In this document: positions 25,577 through 25,659 of the stretch, piece after piece
How the letters are laid out: every line of letters starts with the position of its first letter
How positions within the stretch are numbered: the first letter of the stretch is position 1
Assembly: GCA_942491415.1 (NCBI GenBank)
Contig: CALOAD010000001.1
Location: 1 to 25,659 of the forward strand
Reading direction: 5' to 3'
Length of the DNA: 25,659 nucleotides
Origin: CALOAD01 sp942491415
GTDB taxonomy: Bacteria; Cyanobacteriota; Vampirovibrionia; Gastranaerophilales; CALOAD01
Notes under the pieces: generated by a model
Databases searched by the model: none
The model's input: only the letters and a program-made list of their open reading frames with translations
Told to the model about the DNA's origin: nothing
Position numbers and translations under genes: made by a program

Positions 25577-25659
25577 TTGTTTGACAAAAACTAAACGACT
25601 TTGAATAAAAATACTTTTAAACTTAATATAGCGCTAGAGAGCAATTATAAGAATATTGA

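Overview
The window is AT-rich bacterial DNA from a motile, Gram-negative-type organism. The best clues to its identity are a porin with a signal peptide, one SLH domain, a coiled coil and a beta-barrel (the OprB-like design of cyanobacteria), a yggS-sepF pair whose SepF core carries the DGHQQRIGE segment typical of cyanobacterial SepF, and a histidine kinase with an LTHDIR-type H-box. Together with an anaerobe-type class I hydroxylamine reductase (Hcp), flagellins and sugar-degrading genes, this suggests a non-photosynthetic cyanobacterial relative (Melainabacteria/Vampirovibrionia). That assignment is inferred from domain style and is only moderately secure.

Layout. 1-3.4 kb (minus strand): ROK sugar kinase, fluoride channel crcB (one frameshift), rmuC. 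3.9-6.8 kb: an operon of a chemoreceptor followed 26 bp later by a branched-chain-amino-acid-type periplasmic binding protein, with no transporter genes beside it. 7.0-8.4 kb: SLH porin. 8.6-11.7 kb: a three-gene cluster with a GH35 beta-galactosidase catalytic protein, an overlapping gene for its beta-sandwich partner, and a small conserved protein. 12.0-13.8 kb: a TPR protein. 14.5-16.8 kb: hcp and its probable Rrf2-family regulator. 17.0-18.1 kb: sepF and yggS. 18.7-20.6 kb (plus strand): two tandem flagellins. 20.9-24.1 kb: a STAS-domain gene converging on a multi-GAF histidine kinase. 24.3-25.5 kb: a small plus-strand ORF and hisG, converging.

Most notable signal: the promoter of the rrf2 regulator seems to have a 25-base C tract (G on the plus strand) lodged exactly between a perfect TTGACA -35 and a TATATC -10. 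This is the architecture of phase-variable promoters. A GGTACC-centred palindrome lies just downstream of it, and a related 24-bp palindrome precedes hcp, suggesting a phase-switched nitrosative-stress regulon. A 127-bp, nearly identical repeat (three copies, TA-flanked, two internal hairpins) looks like a MITE, and a 23-bp relic of its two ends lies near the C tract.

Quality caution: from about 15.1 kb to the right end, almost every long gene (hcp, sepF, yggS, both flagellins, STAS, kinase, hisG) is cut by single-base indels, while about 10 kb of coding sequence on the left holds only one. Conserved residues persist on both sides of each shift. Sequence error in part of the assembly is therefore more likely than mass gene decay, and these genes are annotated here as reconstructed loci.
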